Shown here: positions 24,618-37,223 of the stretch, one piece after another
Layout of the letters: the number at the start of each line of letters is the position of its first letter
How positions within the stretch are numbered: the stretch's first letter is position 1
Assembly (NCBI GenBank): GCA_009760855.2
Contig: WPIO01000111.1
Span: 494,001 to 558,000 of the forward strand
DNA length: 64,000 nucleotides
Source of the DNA: Cristatella mucedo
Lineage: Eukaryota; Bryozoa; Phylactolaemata; Cristatellidae
Reading direction: 5' to 3'
Translations under genes and position numbers: made by a program
The notes under the pieces: generated by a model
Seen by the model: the letters and a program-made list of their open reading frames with translations, nothing else
Databases searched by the model: none
Told to the model about the DNA's origin: nothing

Positions 24618-26470
24618 AAATAATAATGATGCACTTGATAAAGCGCCCTCAGAGAACTCAATCTCTCTCTAGGCGCTTTGCGTTTGCTGCAAACGGAAAT
24701 GCAATTGAATGGTGAGTAATATCACGCTTGACAAACAAACAAAATAAATGATATGATTAGGGGTGACATGAACTGGGTCAGCATGCAAATGTGGTTAGTG
24801 GCAGCATGCACAGTGTCAGGACGCATAAGCACATGAAAGACAAATCACATTCACCAACTAAATGCCGTTCAATATAGGCGTGATTTAAAGTTCTTTTTAA
24901 ATGTAATCAGGTCGGGGGATGTTCTGACGCATGTCGGGAGGAAGTTCCATGCTTTGGGAGCATACGAACTTAATGCACGGTCTCCAAAGTATTTGAGGTT
25001 TGTTCGAGGTATTTGTGGACTGTTGGATTCCAAAAAGCAGATGGTACGATGCCTGGCCTGATGGGGGAGTACATCTGAGAAATAGGATGGAGCTAAAGAA
25101 TGAAGTGAACTAGAGTTAGCGAAAAAAACCTTGAAGTTGATTTGTTGCTTGACTGGTAGCTAGGGCAGGCCAGCGAGTAGAGGTGTGATGTGGCAACTGC
25201 GACGGTCACGACAGACAAGCCTAGCTGAGGAGTTTTGAACCAGCTGTAATCGCCTGATTGCACTTGTCTGTAGGCCAGTAAGCAGTGAGTTGCAGAAGTC
25301 GAGACGGGTTGTCACCAATGCATGGACCAACTTGGACGTGGTATCCTTATCTAAACAAGCCCGAATTTTAGCAATGTTATGAAGCTGAAAATAGGCAGAT
25401 TTGACTGTGGAGCTGACGTGGTCGTCTAACGAGAGGTCACTTTGGAACGTGACACCTACATTTCGAGCTAATTCAACAGGAGACAGGCTGGCAATGCCAA
25501 TTTTGAGCGTCAGCCTTTTCAATTTCTGAATCACACTGGGTTGGCCCATAACTTGTAAGGTAGTTTTATCATCGTTTAGTTTTAGAAAATCTGCTGCCTT
25601 CCGTGTGCAGATGTCATCAATACATGCAGCAAGTGAGTTGAGGGAATTTGAGGTGCTCGAAGGCTGGGAGGGCTCAAAGCAAAGGTACAACTGAGTGTCA
25701 TCCGCATAGAAGTGAAAGCCTAGATTGTGCTTGGCAATCACATCAGCAAGAGGCAGAGTATAAACCGTGAAAAGGACCGGACCCAACACGGAGCCCTGTG
25801 GTACCCCATATTTCAGAGGTACCTCAGATGATCTTTGTCCATTCATGTCAATACTCTGGAGTCTCCCACTGAGATAGGACTTGAACCACTGCAGAGCAGT
25901 GTCAGTGATGCCCAGGCGAGATGAAAGTTGCTCTAGAAGAACTTTGTGATCGATGGTATCAAAAGCTGCCGAAAGATCAAGCATAAGAAGCAGATGCACT
26001 CTACCCATGTCTGCATTGCTAAGTAGGTCGTTGTATATCCTAAGCAATGCTAAATCTGTGGAGTGATTAGCTCTAAAGCCAGACTGGAACTTACTTGCAA
26101 GGTGTGAGGTTTCGCTATATGAGTTCAGCTGGTCCGTCACGACCCGTTCCAGTGTCCTTGATAGGAATCGTAGAAGGGAGACTGGGCGGTAGCTGCTCAA
26201 GTTCTCTTGATCTCGTGTAGTTTTCTTGAGAAGTGGCCTGACTACAGCATTTTTGAAAGGTGCTGGGACATGACCTGAGGTTTATGACATATTAATGGTG
26301 TTAGTTAGGCATGGCAGTAGCTGATCAATGCAACTTAAGAGCAGGACAGTGGGAATTGGGTCCAGAGGACTCGCTGTCTTTTTTGACTGAGATAAGACCT
26401 TCAGGACTAGATCACTGGTGGCCTGCTTAAATGTGGACATTGAGGTGCAGCCGGGAATCAGGGTAAAAAA
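24618..26470 (-). mobile_element. L2-like LINE with the longest intact RT frame in the window
   Basis: Antisense, 5'-truncated near 26470. A continuous frame of about 346 codons (26200-25160) contains AAFDTIDHKVLLE, GVPQGSVLGPVLF and the catalytic HFYADDTQLYLCF. It then runs into a stop where other copies have Trp in LHWLPVK. Further frames continue to the hairpin near 24640-24690. Inserted into LINE family B. Confidence 0.9.
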
Positions 26471-26600
26471 TATACTTCATGTCACGTACCACAGAGAAAG
26501 TGTGAAGCATAGCTGAGTCAGAAGAACGGGTAAGGTATTGAGTAGCATTTTAGTACTAGCTTAGGATGGCTGGAAAGCATGTGCTATAACAGCAGCAGGT
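26465..26600 (-). mobile_element. LINE family B, upstream part, split by L2
   Basis: Reverse match to 1215-1325 and 63630-63735. The match is lost at the same point at which the piece at 24440-24617 resumes. Confidence 0.5.
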
Positions 26601-26789
26601 GACAAGATTTGTATTTCCACTTGAACCTATAATTCAAAGCATGTGACTAAATTTTGCAGCTAAAAGAAATGAAGTTAGCTATTCAATTAAAGCTCAGTCG
26701 TATGATAACCTGACATATGTTTGGTATTAAGAAACAACTCGCTTCGGTTCTTCAGCCTTCCAAGAGTAATCGGCTAATTGCAACGCCAT

Positions 26790-26945
26790 GCTGGTTTGGT
26801 CCAGTGGTTAAGGTGCTCGCCCCAACAAGTCTGTCTTAGGTCGTGGGGCCAAGCCCCGAGGCATATGCGAAGCGCCTGAAAAGCGACCAAGTTTTCTTGG
26901 GCGATACAGCAATGAATCGTATTTATTTGTTTCATTTATTGCTAC
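26790..26945 (+). mobile_element. tRNA-derived SINE downstream of the protease gene
   Basis: gctggtttggtccagtggtt (A box), ggccaagccccgagg (B box region), aagcgcctgaaaagcga, then the tail to a TTTA end near 26940. Confidence 0.75.
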
Positions 26946-27201
26946 GACGTTCAAGCTGCACTTTTTGCTGTCGTAACATGGCGCTGGACAGTGCTCTATT
27001 GTTAGCATTTAAAGCATCAAAAAGGAAGATCCTTGAACCGAATTTATTTCGTCGTGAAGCCATGACTAAGCGTTTACACATCGATCTACTTATGCCACCA
27101 TCCACGGTGTAGGCGATATCAGAGCATGCCAAGATGAGAATCCCCCTTGGGCTCTTCAAACAAGCTGCAGAATTGCCGTTTAAGTGAATTACAATTGCCA
27201 T
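26932..27201 (-). CDS. Small open frame downstream of the protease gene, unrecognised
   Basis: An 89-residue frame beginning with ATG at 27201. Its 3' end runs into a SINE, and AATAAA lies inside it. Residue use is not obviously repetitive, but I recognise no family. It may simply be the 3' UTR of the protease gene. Confidence 0.15.
   Translation of the reverse strand: MAIVIHLNGNSAACLKSPRGILILACSDIAYTVDGGISRSMCKRLVMASRRNKFGSRIFLFDALNANNRALSSAMLRQQKVQLERRSNK
27043..27048 (-). promoter_or_regulatory. Possible polyadenylation signal of the protease gene
   Basis: AATAAA on the - strand about 300 bases after the stop at 27346. Confidence 0.35.
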
Positions 27202-27345
27202 GCTGAAGACGTCGGTACTAATTGTTGGTACTATAATAGCCTTGATCGCTTTCTTGCAATGTTGCTGGCTCAGGCAGACTTCTCGGATCCGCCTCTAGTT
27301 GAGTAACCTCAGTCGTCGAACGTTTAGTTTTTTGCTAGTCCGTAA

Positions 27346-28683
27346 CTAGTATCTTGAACTTATATTTGGCTCAAATTTTTCGTCATCAGCAAATAGCGAT
27401 AGGTGGTCAAAGCAGAATGCCTCCAGGGACGGCTTCAAGAGTGAAGCAACCCAAACGGGACAGTTGTCTCCTTCGAATTCTCCTCGACCGATCGTGATTG
27501 CCAGTGCCTCATTTGTATCATGGACCACCCACACGCTGCCACTATCACCGGCTTGGGGTACTTCGCGAATGTCCTCGGGCTTTATGAGCAGCACATTTAG
27601 GGCATTGTGTTGAACAGACAGATGGTCGTGAATAATAACTCTGTTTTCGCAGGAGACCACTCTCCCAGCCAGCACTTTCCGCTTGCACGGCTGGCAACGA
27701 ACGAGAAGTCCCTTACAGGCAATCAGTTCATATTTATAGTAGCTATACAGTTCCGGGTCGACACCGCCTAATTTTTCTCCCACGTCGTAGAACTTACCGA
27801 TCCTAAATCTGCATTTATCTTTCGGATGGTCGTTTCTGTCACACTCATCCACAGCTCTCCCACAGTCAGGGCATGGGTTATGACCCTCTTGAATGGTACT
27901 AGTGTACACAGGCTTTCCAGAGTTTATAAGGGATGGAAAAGTGAGCACTGGGCCTAAAGCAATATCTACAGTGTGCAACACACGGCGCCCTCCCAGGCTT
28001 GTCATACCGTTTGTCGCAAAGGTATAATAAACTAGCGAGGCAGGGACCTTCTGCTCTGCACTAAGACAAAAAAACACCTCAGTGTCCCCATGTTTAAATG
28101 CCCCGGGAGAGCTCTGCTCAACAGGCTGATCTCTTCGAAGAATGAGGTTATGTGCAGAAGTTACCCAATGCAGTACATTATGATGATTAAGATACATGCC
28201 TACTGTCTGGACCTCACGACTGACTTCCAGCTTTGCACCTATTCTGTTGGCACTGAAATAACCATTGAAGGATCTGCCAGTCGTCGAAACCTTCATTTTT
28301 TCTGCATTGACGCCAAACAATTCCAGAAAAGAAGCTTTCAGTGAGTCTAGATCTTGGCGCACTTTCTCGTCTTCGGCGTGAAGGTGTATTTCACCATCAT
28401 TAAGGACGTAGTAGGAAAAGCTGCCAGTCTGTTCCTGCAGCCTAAACGAGTTCACGAGAATGCTTGGAATTTCATATAAATACCAGAGAAATGTAAACAC
28501 AGTACTGCATACTCTACGAAAGACGTTCACACGAATAAGCAAAAATAAACAACAGGCATTACTGTAATTTACATACTTTAAAAGCTGCATAGTTTCTTCA
28601 TTCGTGAGCACTGGCCGCCTAGCTGACGTCTCTGGCGTGACTCCTGTGGAGCTAACGCCACCACCTGCTGACAGCTTTCCCAT
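27346..28683 (-). CDS. PA-clan (chymotrypsin-like) serine protease with Cys-rich insert, two exons
   Basis: Exons are 28683-28577 and 28441-27346. The 135-base intron has donor GTATGT and acceptor TTTAG, and AA+G makes one Lys, giving 400 residues. The trypsin-fold triad is readable: His133 in WVTSAHNL, Asp195 in HTVDIALG, Ser336 in AGDSGSVW. Between Asp and Ser lie C226, C229, C236, C246, C278, C285, C288 and C300, spaced like a zinc-binding insert. No signal peptide is visible from this start, so an intracellular protein is likely. The coding frame stays open upstream of 28683, but TTTTTTAG stands just before the ATG and could be an acceptor. The real start may thus lie in an upstream exon, possibly 51203-51111, whose phase fits. 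Residues 1-110 match no family I recognise. Catalysis is inferred from motifs only. Confidence 0.75.
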   Translation of the reverse strand: MGKLSAGGGVSSTGVTPETSARRPVLTNEETMQLLKYVNYSNACCLFLLIRVNVFRRVCSTVFTFLWYLYEIPSILVNSFRLQEQTGSFSYYVLNDGEIHLHAEDEKVRQDLDSLKASFLELFGVNAEKMKVSTTGRSFNGYFSANRIGAKLEVSREVQTVGMYLNHHNVLHWVTSAHNLILRRDQPVEQSSPGAFKHGDTEVFFCLSAEQKVPASLVYYTFATNGMTSLGGRRVLHTVDIALGPVLTFPSLINSGKPVYTSTIQEGHNPCPDCGRAVDECDRNDHPKDKCRFRIGKFYDVGEKLGGVDPELYSYYKYELIACKGLLVRCQPCKRKVLAGRVVSCENRVIIHDHLSVQHNALNVLLIKPEDIREVPQAGDSGSVWVVHDTNEALAITIGRGEFEGDNCPVWVASLLKPSLEAFCFDHLSLFADDEKFEPNISSRY

Positions 28684-28689
28684 ATCTAA

Positions 28690-29212
28690 AAAATTAGTGG
28701 AACCAGATTGACACATTAAAAGAAGCAAGCAGCTCCTCGTTAGCAAACTCTTTAATAAGATCCACAACGTAGCAAGCAAAAACGTTGCCTGACTATACGT
28801 CCTTATAATTATGCCTTGGAAATAGAGAGCCTTTTAAGCAATGGCATATCAAATAGCTATAATTTCCTTGCAAGCTTACTCCGTGTCTACAATTTCGGCA
28901 GATTCTTACTTTAATAAATGCAGCCACGCAGTCTTTTAATTTAAATGCATCCGTCACTCTACGTCGTAAAACCATTTTTTGTAGGTCAGGGCTTCAACCT
29001 TGTAACAAGTTAAACAGTGAAATACAAGATGAATACAGGAGCGAAACTAGGAGAAATGAACACTAAATATATGGGTGGGCTCAGGAAGAAAAATTAGGTA
29101 CGGGTAGCAACAATATGTACTTAAAGAAAAGTACCATAAAACTGTCTCAACCAGCCATTACCTGCCAGATATCACGCCTAATGGAAACCGCTGCTTTAGG
29201 CAAAATACTAGT
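28690..29212. other. No supported feature upstream of the protease exon
   Basis: Open frames are short. Could be intron or promoter of the protease gene. Confidence 0.3.
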
Positions 29213-30533
29213 ACTGGTACTAATAATACACTTAATTGAGCACACACGGACAACTCAATCTCTTTCTAGGCGCTTTACATTTGCTGACAAGGCAACAAGG
29301 TAGAATGGTGAGTGGTATCATGCTGGATAAACTAAATCAACAGTGAGGTTAGGAGTGACATATACAGGGTCAGCTTGCAAGTATAGTTAGAGGCAGCATG
29401 CACAGTGTCAACACACATAAACACATAAAAGACGAATCGCAGAGACGCACTAAATGCTGTAATAAATACGAACGTTTTAAGTTGTTTTTAAATGTGATCA
29501 AGTAAGGGGAGGTCGTGACGCGAGTCGGGAGTGAGTTCCAGGCTTTGGGAGCATACGAACTAAATGCACAGTCACCAAAGGAGTTAAACTTTGTACGAGG
29601 TAAAGGTAAACAGTTACCTTCCGAAAAGCAGGTGGTATGTTGCTTGGAATGGTGGGGGAGTAGATCAGATAGGTAGGCTGGAGCCAAAGAACAAAGGGAC
29701 CTAAAAGTAACAAAAGCTACAAAACCTTGAAGTCAATCCGTTGCTTGACTGAGAGCCAAAGCAAGTCGGCTAGAAGCAGTGAGATGTGGCAACTGAGCTG
29801 CTCACGACAGACAAACCTAGCTCGTGAGTTTGGCACCAGCTGACAGCATCTCGTCGCACATGCCGGTAGGCCAGCAAGTAGTGAGTTACAGAAGTCAAGA
29901 CGGGATGTCACAAATGCATGGACCAACTTAGATGCGGCATCTTTATCTAAACAAGCCAAAATTTTAGCAATGGTGTGTAGCTGAAAGTAGTCAGACTTGA
30001 TTGTGAAGCTGATGTTGTCGTAGAACGAAAGATCACTTTAAAACATGTCACATAGATTTCGTGCTGATTCAACAGGAGATATGGTGACAGAGCCAATTTT
30101 GAGCGTTAGCCTTTTAAATTTCTAAATTATTCTTGTTTTGCTCATAGCTAGTAAGTTAGTTTTATCGTCATTTAATTTAAGAAAATTTGCTGCCATTCAC
30201 ATGCAGATGTCATCAATACATGGAGAGAGTGAGATGAGAGAATTTGAGGTGCTCGAAGGCTATGAGGGATCGAAGCAAAGGTACAACTGAGTGACATCAG
30301 CATACAAGTGGAAGCTTAGATTGTGCTTGGCAATCACATCAGCAAGAGGGAGAGTATAAACGGTGAAAAGAACCGCATCTAGCACGGGGCCCAGAGGTAC
30401 CGCCAATTTCAGAGATACCTCGGATGATCTTTGTTCATTCACATCAATATTATGGAGTCTTCTTCTGAGGTAGGACCTGAACCATTGCAGAGCAGTGCCT
30501 GTGATGCCCAGGCGAGATGAAAGGCGCTCAAGA
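29213..30533 (-). mobile_element. L2-like LINE, older, antisense
   Basis: Hairpin region at 29250-29290 (partly damaged), 3' UTR, C-terminal coding region with frames at 29959-29717 and 29687-29370, RT piece with KHNLSFHLYADVTQLYLCF (YADD changed to YADV). Ends where the next L2 tail begins at 30534. Confidence 0.8.
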
Positions 30534-32275
30534 ATAATAATAATACTAATACTAATAATGCACTGGATAAAGCCCTGTCAGAGAACTCAATCTCTTTCTA
30601 AGCGTTTTACATTTACTGCAAAGGGAAACACAATTTAATGGTGAGTAATATCATGCTGGATAAACAAACAAAATGAATAACATGGTTAGGGTTGACATGC
30701 ACAGGGTAAGCATGCAAATGTGGTTAGTGGCAGCATGCACAGTGTAAGCACGCATACGCACATGAAGAACGAATAAACAAAGACCCACTAAATGCTGTCC
30801 TAAATAGGTTTGTTTTTAAGTTCTTTTTAAATGTGGTCAAGTTAGGAGACATTCTGACGCAAGTCGGGAGGGAGTTCCAGGCTTTGGGAGCATACGAACT
30901 AAATGCACGGTCCCCATAGGATTTGAGGTTAGTACGAGGAATTGGTAGACTGTTGGATTCCAAAAAGCAGGTGGTACGATGCTAGGCCTGGTGGGGGAGT
31001 ATATCTGAGAGATAGGCTGGAGCCAAAGAATAAAGTGACCTAAAGTGAGCGACAAAAACCTTGAAGTCAATCCGTTGCTTGACTGGTAGGCTCTGCAGGT
31101 CGGAGGGGAGTGGTCTGATGTGGCAACTGCTACATTCTCGACAGACAAGCCCACCTGCAGAGCTTTAAATATAAAAATAAATATAATTCATTTATATTGC
31201 GCCCCAAGAGAATTTAATCTCTACTCAGGCGCTTAACATATGCCTCGGGGCTCGAGCCCACGACCTCAGTCTGACCTTAGTCGGGGCGAGCACCTTAACC
31301 TCTAGACCAAACCAGCTCTGCAGCAGCTGCAATCGTTTGATCGCACATGCCGGTAGGCCAGTAAGCAGCGAGCTGCAGAAGTCGAGACTGGATGCCTCGA
31401 ATGCATGGACCAACTTAGACGTGGTATCCTTATATAACTCAAGCCTGAATTTTAGCAATGTTATGTAGCTGAAAGTAGGCAGATTTGACTGTGGAGCTGA
31501 TATGGCCGTCTAACGAGAGGTCACTTTGGAATATGAAACCTAGATTTCGACCTGATTCAACAGGAGATATGCTGGCAGAGCCAATTTTGAGAGTCGGCTT
31601 TTTCAATTTCCAAATCACACTGGGTTTGCCTATTACTAGTAAGTTGGCTTTATCATTGTTTAATTTTAGAAAACTTGCTGCCATCCATGTGTGGATGTCA
31701 TCAATACATGCAGCAAATAAGTTGAGAGATTCTAGGTGCTCGAAGGCTGGGAGGGATCAGAGCAAAGGTACAACTGAATGTCATCCGCATAGAAGTGAAA
31801 GCCTAGCTTGTGCTTGGCAATCACATCAACAGGAGGGAGAGTATAAATCGTGAAAAGAACCGGACCTAGCACGGAGAACTGAGGTACCCCATATTTCAGA
31901 GGTACCTCAGATGATCTTTGTCCATTTACGTCAATACTCTGGAGTCTCCCACTGAGATAGGACCTCAACCATTGCCGAGCAGTGCCAGTGATGCCCAGGC
32001 GAGATGAGAGGTGCTCTAGAAGAACTTGGTGATCGACTGTATCAAAAGCTCTTGTGAGATCGAACAAAACAAGTTGAGATACTCTACCCATATCTACATT
32101 CATTCGTATGTCGCTGTACGCCCCAAGAAATGAAGATTCTGAAGAGTGATTAGCTCCAAAACCAGACTGGAACTTAAAAGCAAGGTTGGAAGTCTCACTA
32201 TATGAGTTTAGTTGATCTGCCACTACTCATTCCAATGTATTTGAAAGGACGGTAGGCGGGAGACTGGGCGGTAGT
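30534..32275 (-). mobile_element. L2-like LINE interrupted by a SINE
   Basis: ATA/ATT tail and hairpin 30534-30620, C-terminal coding 30730-31166, SINE 31167-31316, then continuing coding upstream to the RT (HFYADDIQLYLC near 31770, FDTVDHQVLLEHL near 32030) and about 32275. It abuts the tail of this LINE directly onto the truncated end of the previous copy. Confidence 0.85.
31167..31316 (-). mobile_element. tRNA-derived SINE inserted in an L2 copy
   Basis: Antisense: AT-rich tail at 31167-31190, then gcgccccaagagaatttaat, gcctcggggctcgagccc (B box) and ccttaacctctagacc (A box). Flanking L2 sequence resumes in register on both sides, so this insertion is younger than the LINE. Confidence 0.85.
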
Positions 32276-33200
<925 letters not shown>

Positions 33201-33404
33201 CGCCTCCTGATATAGAGCGCTCTAACGTGCCTTCTTGTTCGTTGCAGAATTCTTCCGAAAACCGAAGTTCTTGCGAACATCGTATACGGAAACGATACGG
33301 CTAAGACCTGTTTAAAGTTATTCTGATTGTTATTTGACCGTAGCTCAGAAGAAATTACTTGCCTATGGACATCTAAACGCTTATCGCTTCCGGCTGCTGG
33401 GTCT

Positions 33405-33488
33405 CCCACAAATGTAAAGTGCCTAGAGAGAGATTAAGTTCTCTGAGGGCGCTTTATCAAGTGAATTATTATTGTTATTATTATTACA
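33405..33488 (+). mobile_element. L2 3' tail only (about 80 bases)
   Basis: aaatgtaaagtgcctagaga through gggcgctttatcaagtga and an ATT tail, with nothing of the LINE before it. Confidence 0.8.
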
Positions 33489-33720
33489 GACAGACAGAGA
33501 CAGACAGACAGACAGACAGAATGAGAATAGGGGAGGATAAAGGCAGAAAGAAGAGGGAGAGCAAGGACAGGAAGGGAATGAGGTAAGTAGATGCAGTAAG
33601 TGGAACTGAAAAAGTGAGGAAAACAGAGAGATGCCCAGGGATGGGAGAGCGTTAGGGATGGAAAGGTGGAAGGGAGGAGAAAAAGTGAAATAGGGGAGAG
33701 ACAGTGCGAAGAAACCACGT
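33487..33720. repeat. (CAGA)n and a purine-rich strand
   Basis: A short (caga)n tract leads into roughly 200 bases in which A and G strongly dominate the + strand. Confidence 0.7.
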
Positions 33721-34439
33721 GAATAGGTTGAAATGCAAGGTGAAATAGTACATAGTACAACGGCTCCGTGAGTGGATATATCTACAAAGGAGAATGGAGA
33801 GAGGGAATTGTAAACGAGCAACTGGTGGTGACTACATCCAATATGTGACAGCTGAAGAACAGCCGTTTAAAATTTGACACTTCCAAGACACCGCCAAAGC
33901 CTTTCACTAAGTAATACATGTTTACAAAGGCATGCTACTTAAACACCAGAGGATTGAGCTGCAGCTGCTGGGGGATTACAATTTCTGAGCAATAACGACA
34001 GTAGCCGCAGGACCCAATAGGAATACTTCTTTTAATGAGCTAAGCAAGTAGTAGGTGAAATATAGCCTAAAGGAGAAACCAGAAACTTCTAATTGTAATT
34101 GCCCATACGACAAGGTCACAGAGCCCACCTTGCTTAGCATTGGCTGTCTACCTGAAGAGTGAGTCTGGCCAGCCTGATTCGCAGCTGAGACCAAGCTACT
34201 GATTAAAACACCAACATCAATAAAGGATGCCTTGTTGCCGACTTCCAAATGTAAAGAAAAACTCAGCTATATATTTGAAACGAAAGTAACATTGGAAGAG
34301 GCAAGAACCATTCTCGTCAATAGACAACTGCCATACTGGGCATAGTTTTTAATTCTTAAAAGATCAAATGACAGGTAGCAGTGTTTCGTACAGGACCTCG
34401 CAGGGCTGTTGTGCCACAGAAGTAGCTCTAGATTTTGTA

Positions 34440-34925
34440 ACGTAATATAATGTATCTCCGTCTGTAACTCCGCAAAGTCATCAAGACTATGTGAGTGTTA
34501 GCCAGGAGTGTTTTGTATAGCGAACTCACAGCCTTAAAGGATATTGGTACGCATTTGGTAGCCAACAGACTTCGTCTCAAGCAACAAAGATAAAGTGGGA
34601 AGCATAGCAGAGTCAGGAGAGCAGTTGAGGTAGTAAGTAGCATGGAAGTAGCAGCTCAGGACCACTGGAAAGGATGAGCCATAGTCGGCAGCAGGAGATT
34701 AGTTGTCGTTGAGTAAGAATTGTGGAAGTGAGTGATACATTCTGGGACCTGCAGAGCTAAAGCTTCTGTCACCACCGGTCTTAAGGCTGAGTAATGGAAC
34801 AGCTAAGTTATTGTCCACACAGGACATGAGGGGCCCAAAGAGGCTGAAACTGGTGCAGCATTTCAGCTAGGAGCGAAGAAGCTAAGCCGTGGCAGGGTTT
34901 GCAGGTCAGCATAAGAATGTCCGTC
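34440..34925 (-). mobile_element. LINE family B, 3' part, antisense
   Basis: Reverse match to 1000-1440. The residual frame reads CHGLASSLLAEMLHQFQPLW. Continues through the same 3' UTR. Confidence 0.65.
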
Positions 34926-35078
34926 CGTCCACCAGTCCGTCCGTCTGTCCGACTGTCCGTCCACCTGCCAGTTCGTCTGCCCATTGGTCCGCCCGTCAGT
35001 CCACACACCAGTGCATCCCCCACTCCGAACGTCGGTCTCCCAGCACACCAGTGCGTCAGTCCCCACGTCCAACCATGC

Positions 35079-35320
35079 GTCATATATATATATATATTTT
35101 TAGGGAGAGCACCTTTGCTGAATGGATATACAAACATACATACATACATACATACATACATACATACATACATACATACATACATACATACATACATACA
35201 TACATACATACATTCATACATACATACATACATACATACATTCATACGTACGTGCGTACATACGTACGTACGTACGTACGTACGTACGTACATACGTACA
35301 TACATACATACATACATACA

Positions 35321-35350
<30 letters not shown>
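35079..35350. repeat. TA and CATA/CGTA microsatellite
   Basis: (ta)n at 35079-35097, a SINE-head scrap near 35100-35125 (- strand), then (cata)n from 35130 with a cgta/cgtg-rich middle near 35245-35300. Confidence 0.95.
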
Positions 35351-35351
<1 letters not shown>

Positions 35352-36392
35352 GTAACGCCGAAGGCTCGGCGGGGTAAGCTTGACCTGCCGCTTACCTAGC
35401 GGCGTAGCCTATCGCCCAATGCCGTTCGGTGCACGCCTACGCGCAATAAGCTGTCCGCCACGAAACTAGTGTTTCTGGCTCTGACCTGCTTACCGTTACT
35501 AAAGGGGGTCGCAAGTCCGCGGCGTTAATTGGAAGCGAGACACACAGATTGGGGATTTTACTGAACTTTATTCGCAAGCGCACAAAGTCGCTGCGCGTCT
35601 AGTTCAGCTTTATCTCCACACTCCTCGCACGTTCTCAGCTACACTAACACTCTTGCGGAGGGAATACTCCTCCGCACTGAAGCGCATACCGGAGTCTAAA
35701 CCCTGACCGGTTAACTAGAACTCGGTTTCCAACAGTGCGGCAGGAATACTCCACACACGCCACCTCAAGCACTCTTGCGGAGGGAATACTTCTCCACACT
35801 GGGGCTGCTTACGTGTATAATGGGAAACGACCCGAATAGACGGAGCCCGAACCAGATTCTAAACCCTGACCGGAGAACTAGAACTCGGTTTCCAACAGTG
35901 CGGCAGGAATACTCCACACACGCCAACTCAAGCACTCCTGCGGAGGAAATACTTCTCCACGCTGAAGCGCGACCCGGAGCCTAAACCCTACCCGGTAAAC
36001 TAGAGCTCCAAACACGCCAACTACGCCTAGCTCGCGCCGGCCAATCCCTATGCCGAGACCACGTGCTAGCGCGAACACACACGACACAAAAGAAACACAA
36101 AACACGAAAGAACACACAAAATGCCAGCTCGGACGCGATACGACCGTATTCGGTGGGGTTCCACCGAATCCTCCTAGCGCTGTCTAGTCTTGTTCCGTCC
36201 ATCGTCGGCGGACAGCCCGCCCTCCTCCCTCGCTTTCAGAGAAACGAGTGCCCGACGGCGTCGAGGCGCAGAGCCGCACCAAAGACTAAAGACTCGAGGC
36301 CAAGAGCGAGCGTCGCTCGACTCTTAAATACCTAGCTGAAACAATGGGCAAGAGCTTAGTGGTATTGGGCCCGGACACCTTGGCCCATTACA
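35351..36392 (-). mobile_element. Solo LTR of a retrotransposon, 1042 bp
   Basis: The ends are inverted (tgtaa ... ttaca). On the - strand the order fits an LTR: TGTAATGGGCC start, TATTTAAG near 36325, AATAAA near 35572, end at TTACA. Between them are three imperfect direct repeats of about 120-165 bases (starting 35649, 35769, 35932; each with cggagg-aatactyctccrc). No primer binding site, coding region or second LTR lies next to it, hence solo. A clear target duplication is not visible; one side is a CATA microsatellite. Confidence 0.65.
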
Positions 36393-37108
36393 GAAAGGAA
36401 TTACTACCTTCCCCAGGCCACTGGAAGGGCACCTCCGTCCAGCTTGAATGGCGAATGGGTTCCAGAAGATTCTTTCTTGGAAAGAGTGAAGGCTGGGGTT
36501 GACAGGCCAGCTAACATCTATCAGCAGCTTCCGCGAGTATCGGACCAATTCTAAAGGCCGAATCGCCGCCGCTCGTCTCAGAGCTTCCTGGCATTCTCGT
36601 AAGCACTTCTTTTCTAATAATAATAATAATAATAATATTGCACTTGATAAAGCGCCCTCAGAGAACTTAATCTCTTTCTAGGCGCTTTACATTTGCTGCA
36701 AAGTGATACGCAATAGAATAGTAAGTAAAATCATGCTTGAAAAACAAACAAAATGAATATCATGGTTAGGGGTTACATGCACTGGGTCAGCATGCAAATG
36801 TGGTTAGTGGCAGCATGAACAGTGTCAGCACACATAAGCACATTGAGGACGAATCACAAGGACCCACTAAATGCTGTCCTAAATAGGTATGTTTTTAAGT
36901 TTCTTTTAAATGTGGTCAGGTCAGGGGATGTTCTGATGCAGGTCGGGAGGGAGTTCCAGGCTGTGGGAGCATACGAGCTAAATGCACGGTCTCCAAACCG
37001 CACTGACGCTCCTCTCTGGCTCACTGCTCCAGGACAAAGGGGCACTAGCCCGCCGCCGAACAGCTCTTGTTCGTGCTAAAGTTCAGCCAAGGCCAGCAGG
37101 GCACTACA
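36393..37108 (+). repeat. Family C repeat interrupted by an L2
   Basis: 36393-36617 and 36998-37108 together match 268-606. The L2 fills the gap. Confidence 0.6.
36618..36997 (-). mobile_element. L2-like LINE, short 3' copy of the young subfamily
   Basis: TAA-type tail, hairpin, 3' UTR and the last ~45 codons (RAFSSYAPTAWNSLPTC). Truncated at gcacggtctccaaa. Confidence 0.9.
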
Positions 37109-37154
37109 CATACATACATACATACATACATACATACATACATACATACATACA

Positions 37155-37187
<33 letters not shown>

Positions 37188-37188
37188 G

Positions 37189-37222
<34 letters not shown>
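37108..37222. repeat. (CATA)n and (TA)n at the left edge of duplication copy 1
   Basis: CATA run to about 37184, then TA-rich to 37222. Confidence 0.95.
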
Positions 37223-37223
37223 G

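Noticed and set aside
34899-35070. Repeated gtccgtccgtc words suggesting a CRISPR-like array
   Set aside because: Simple-sequence repeat without constant spacing or spacers, and the genome is eukaryotic.
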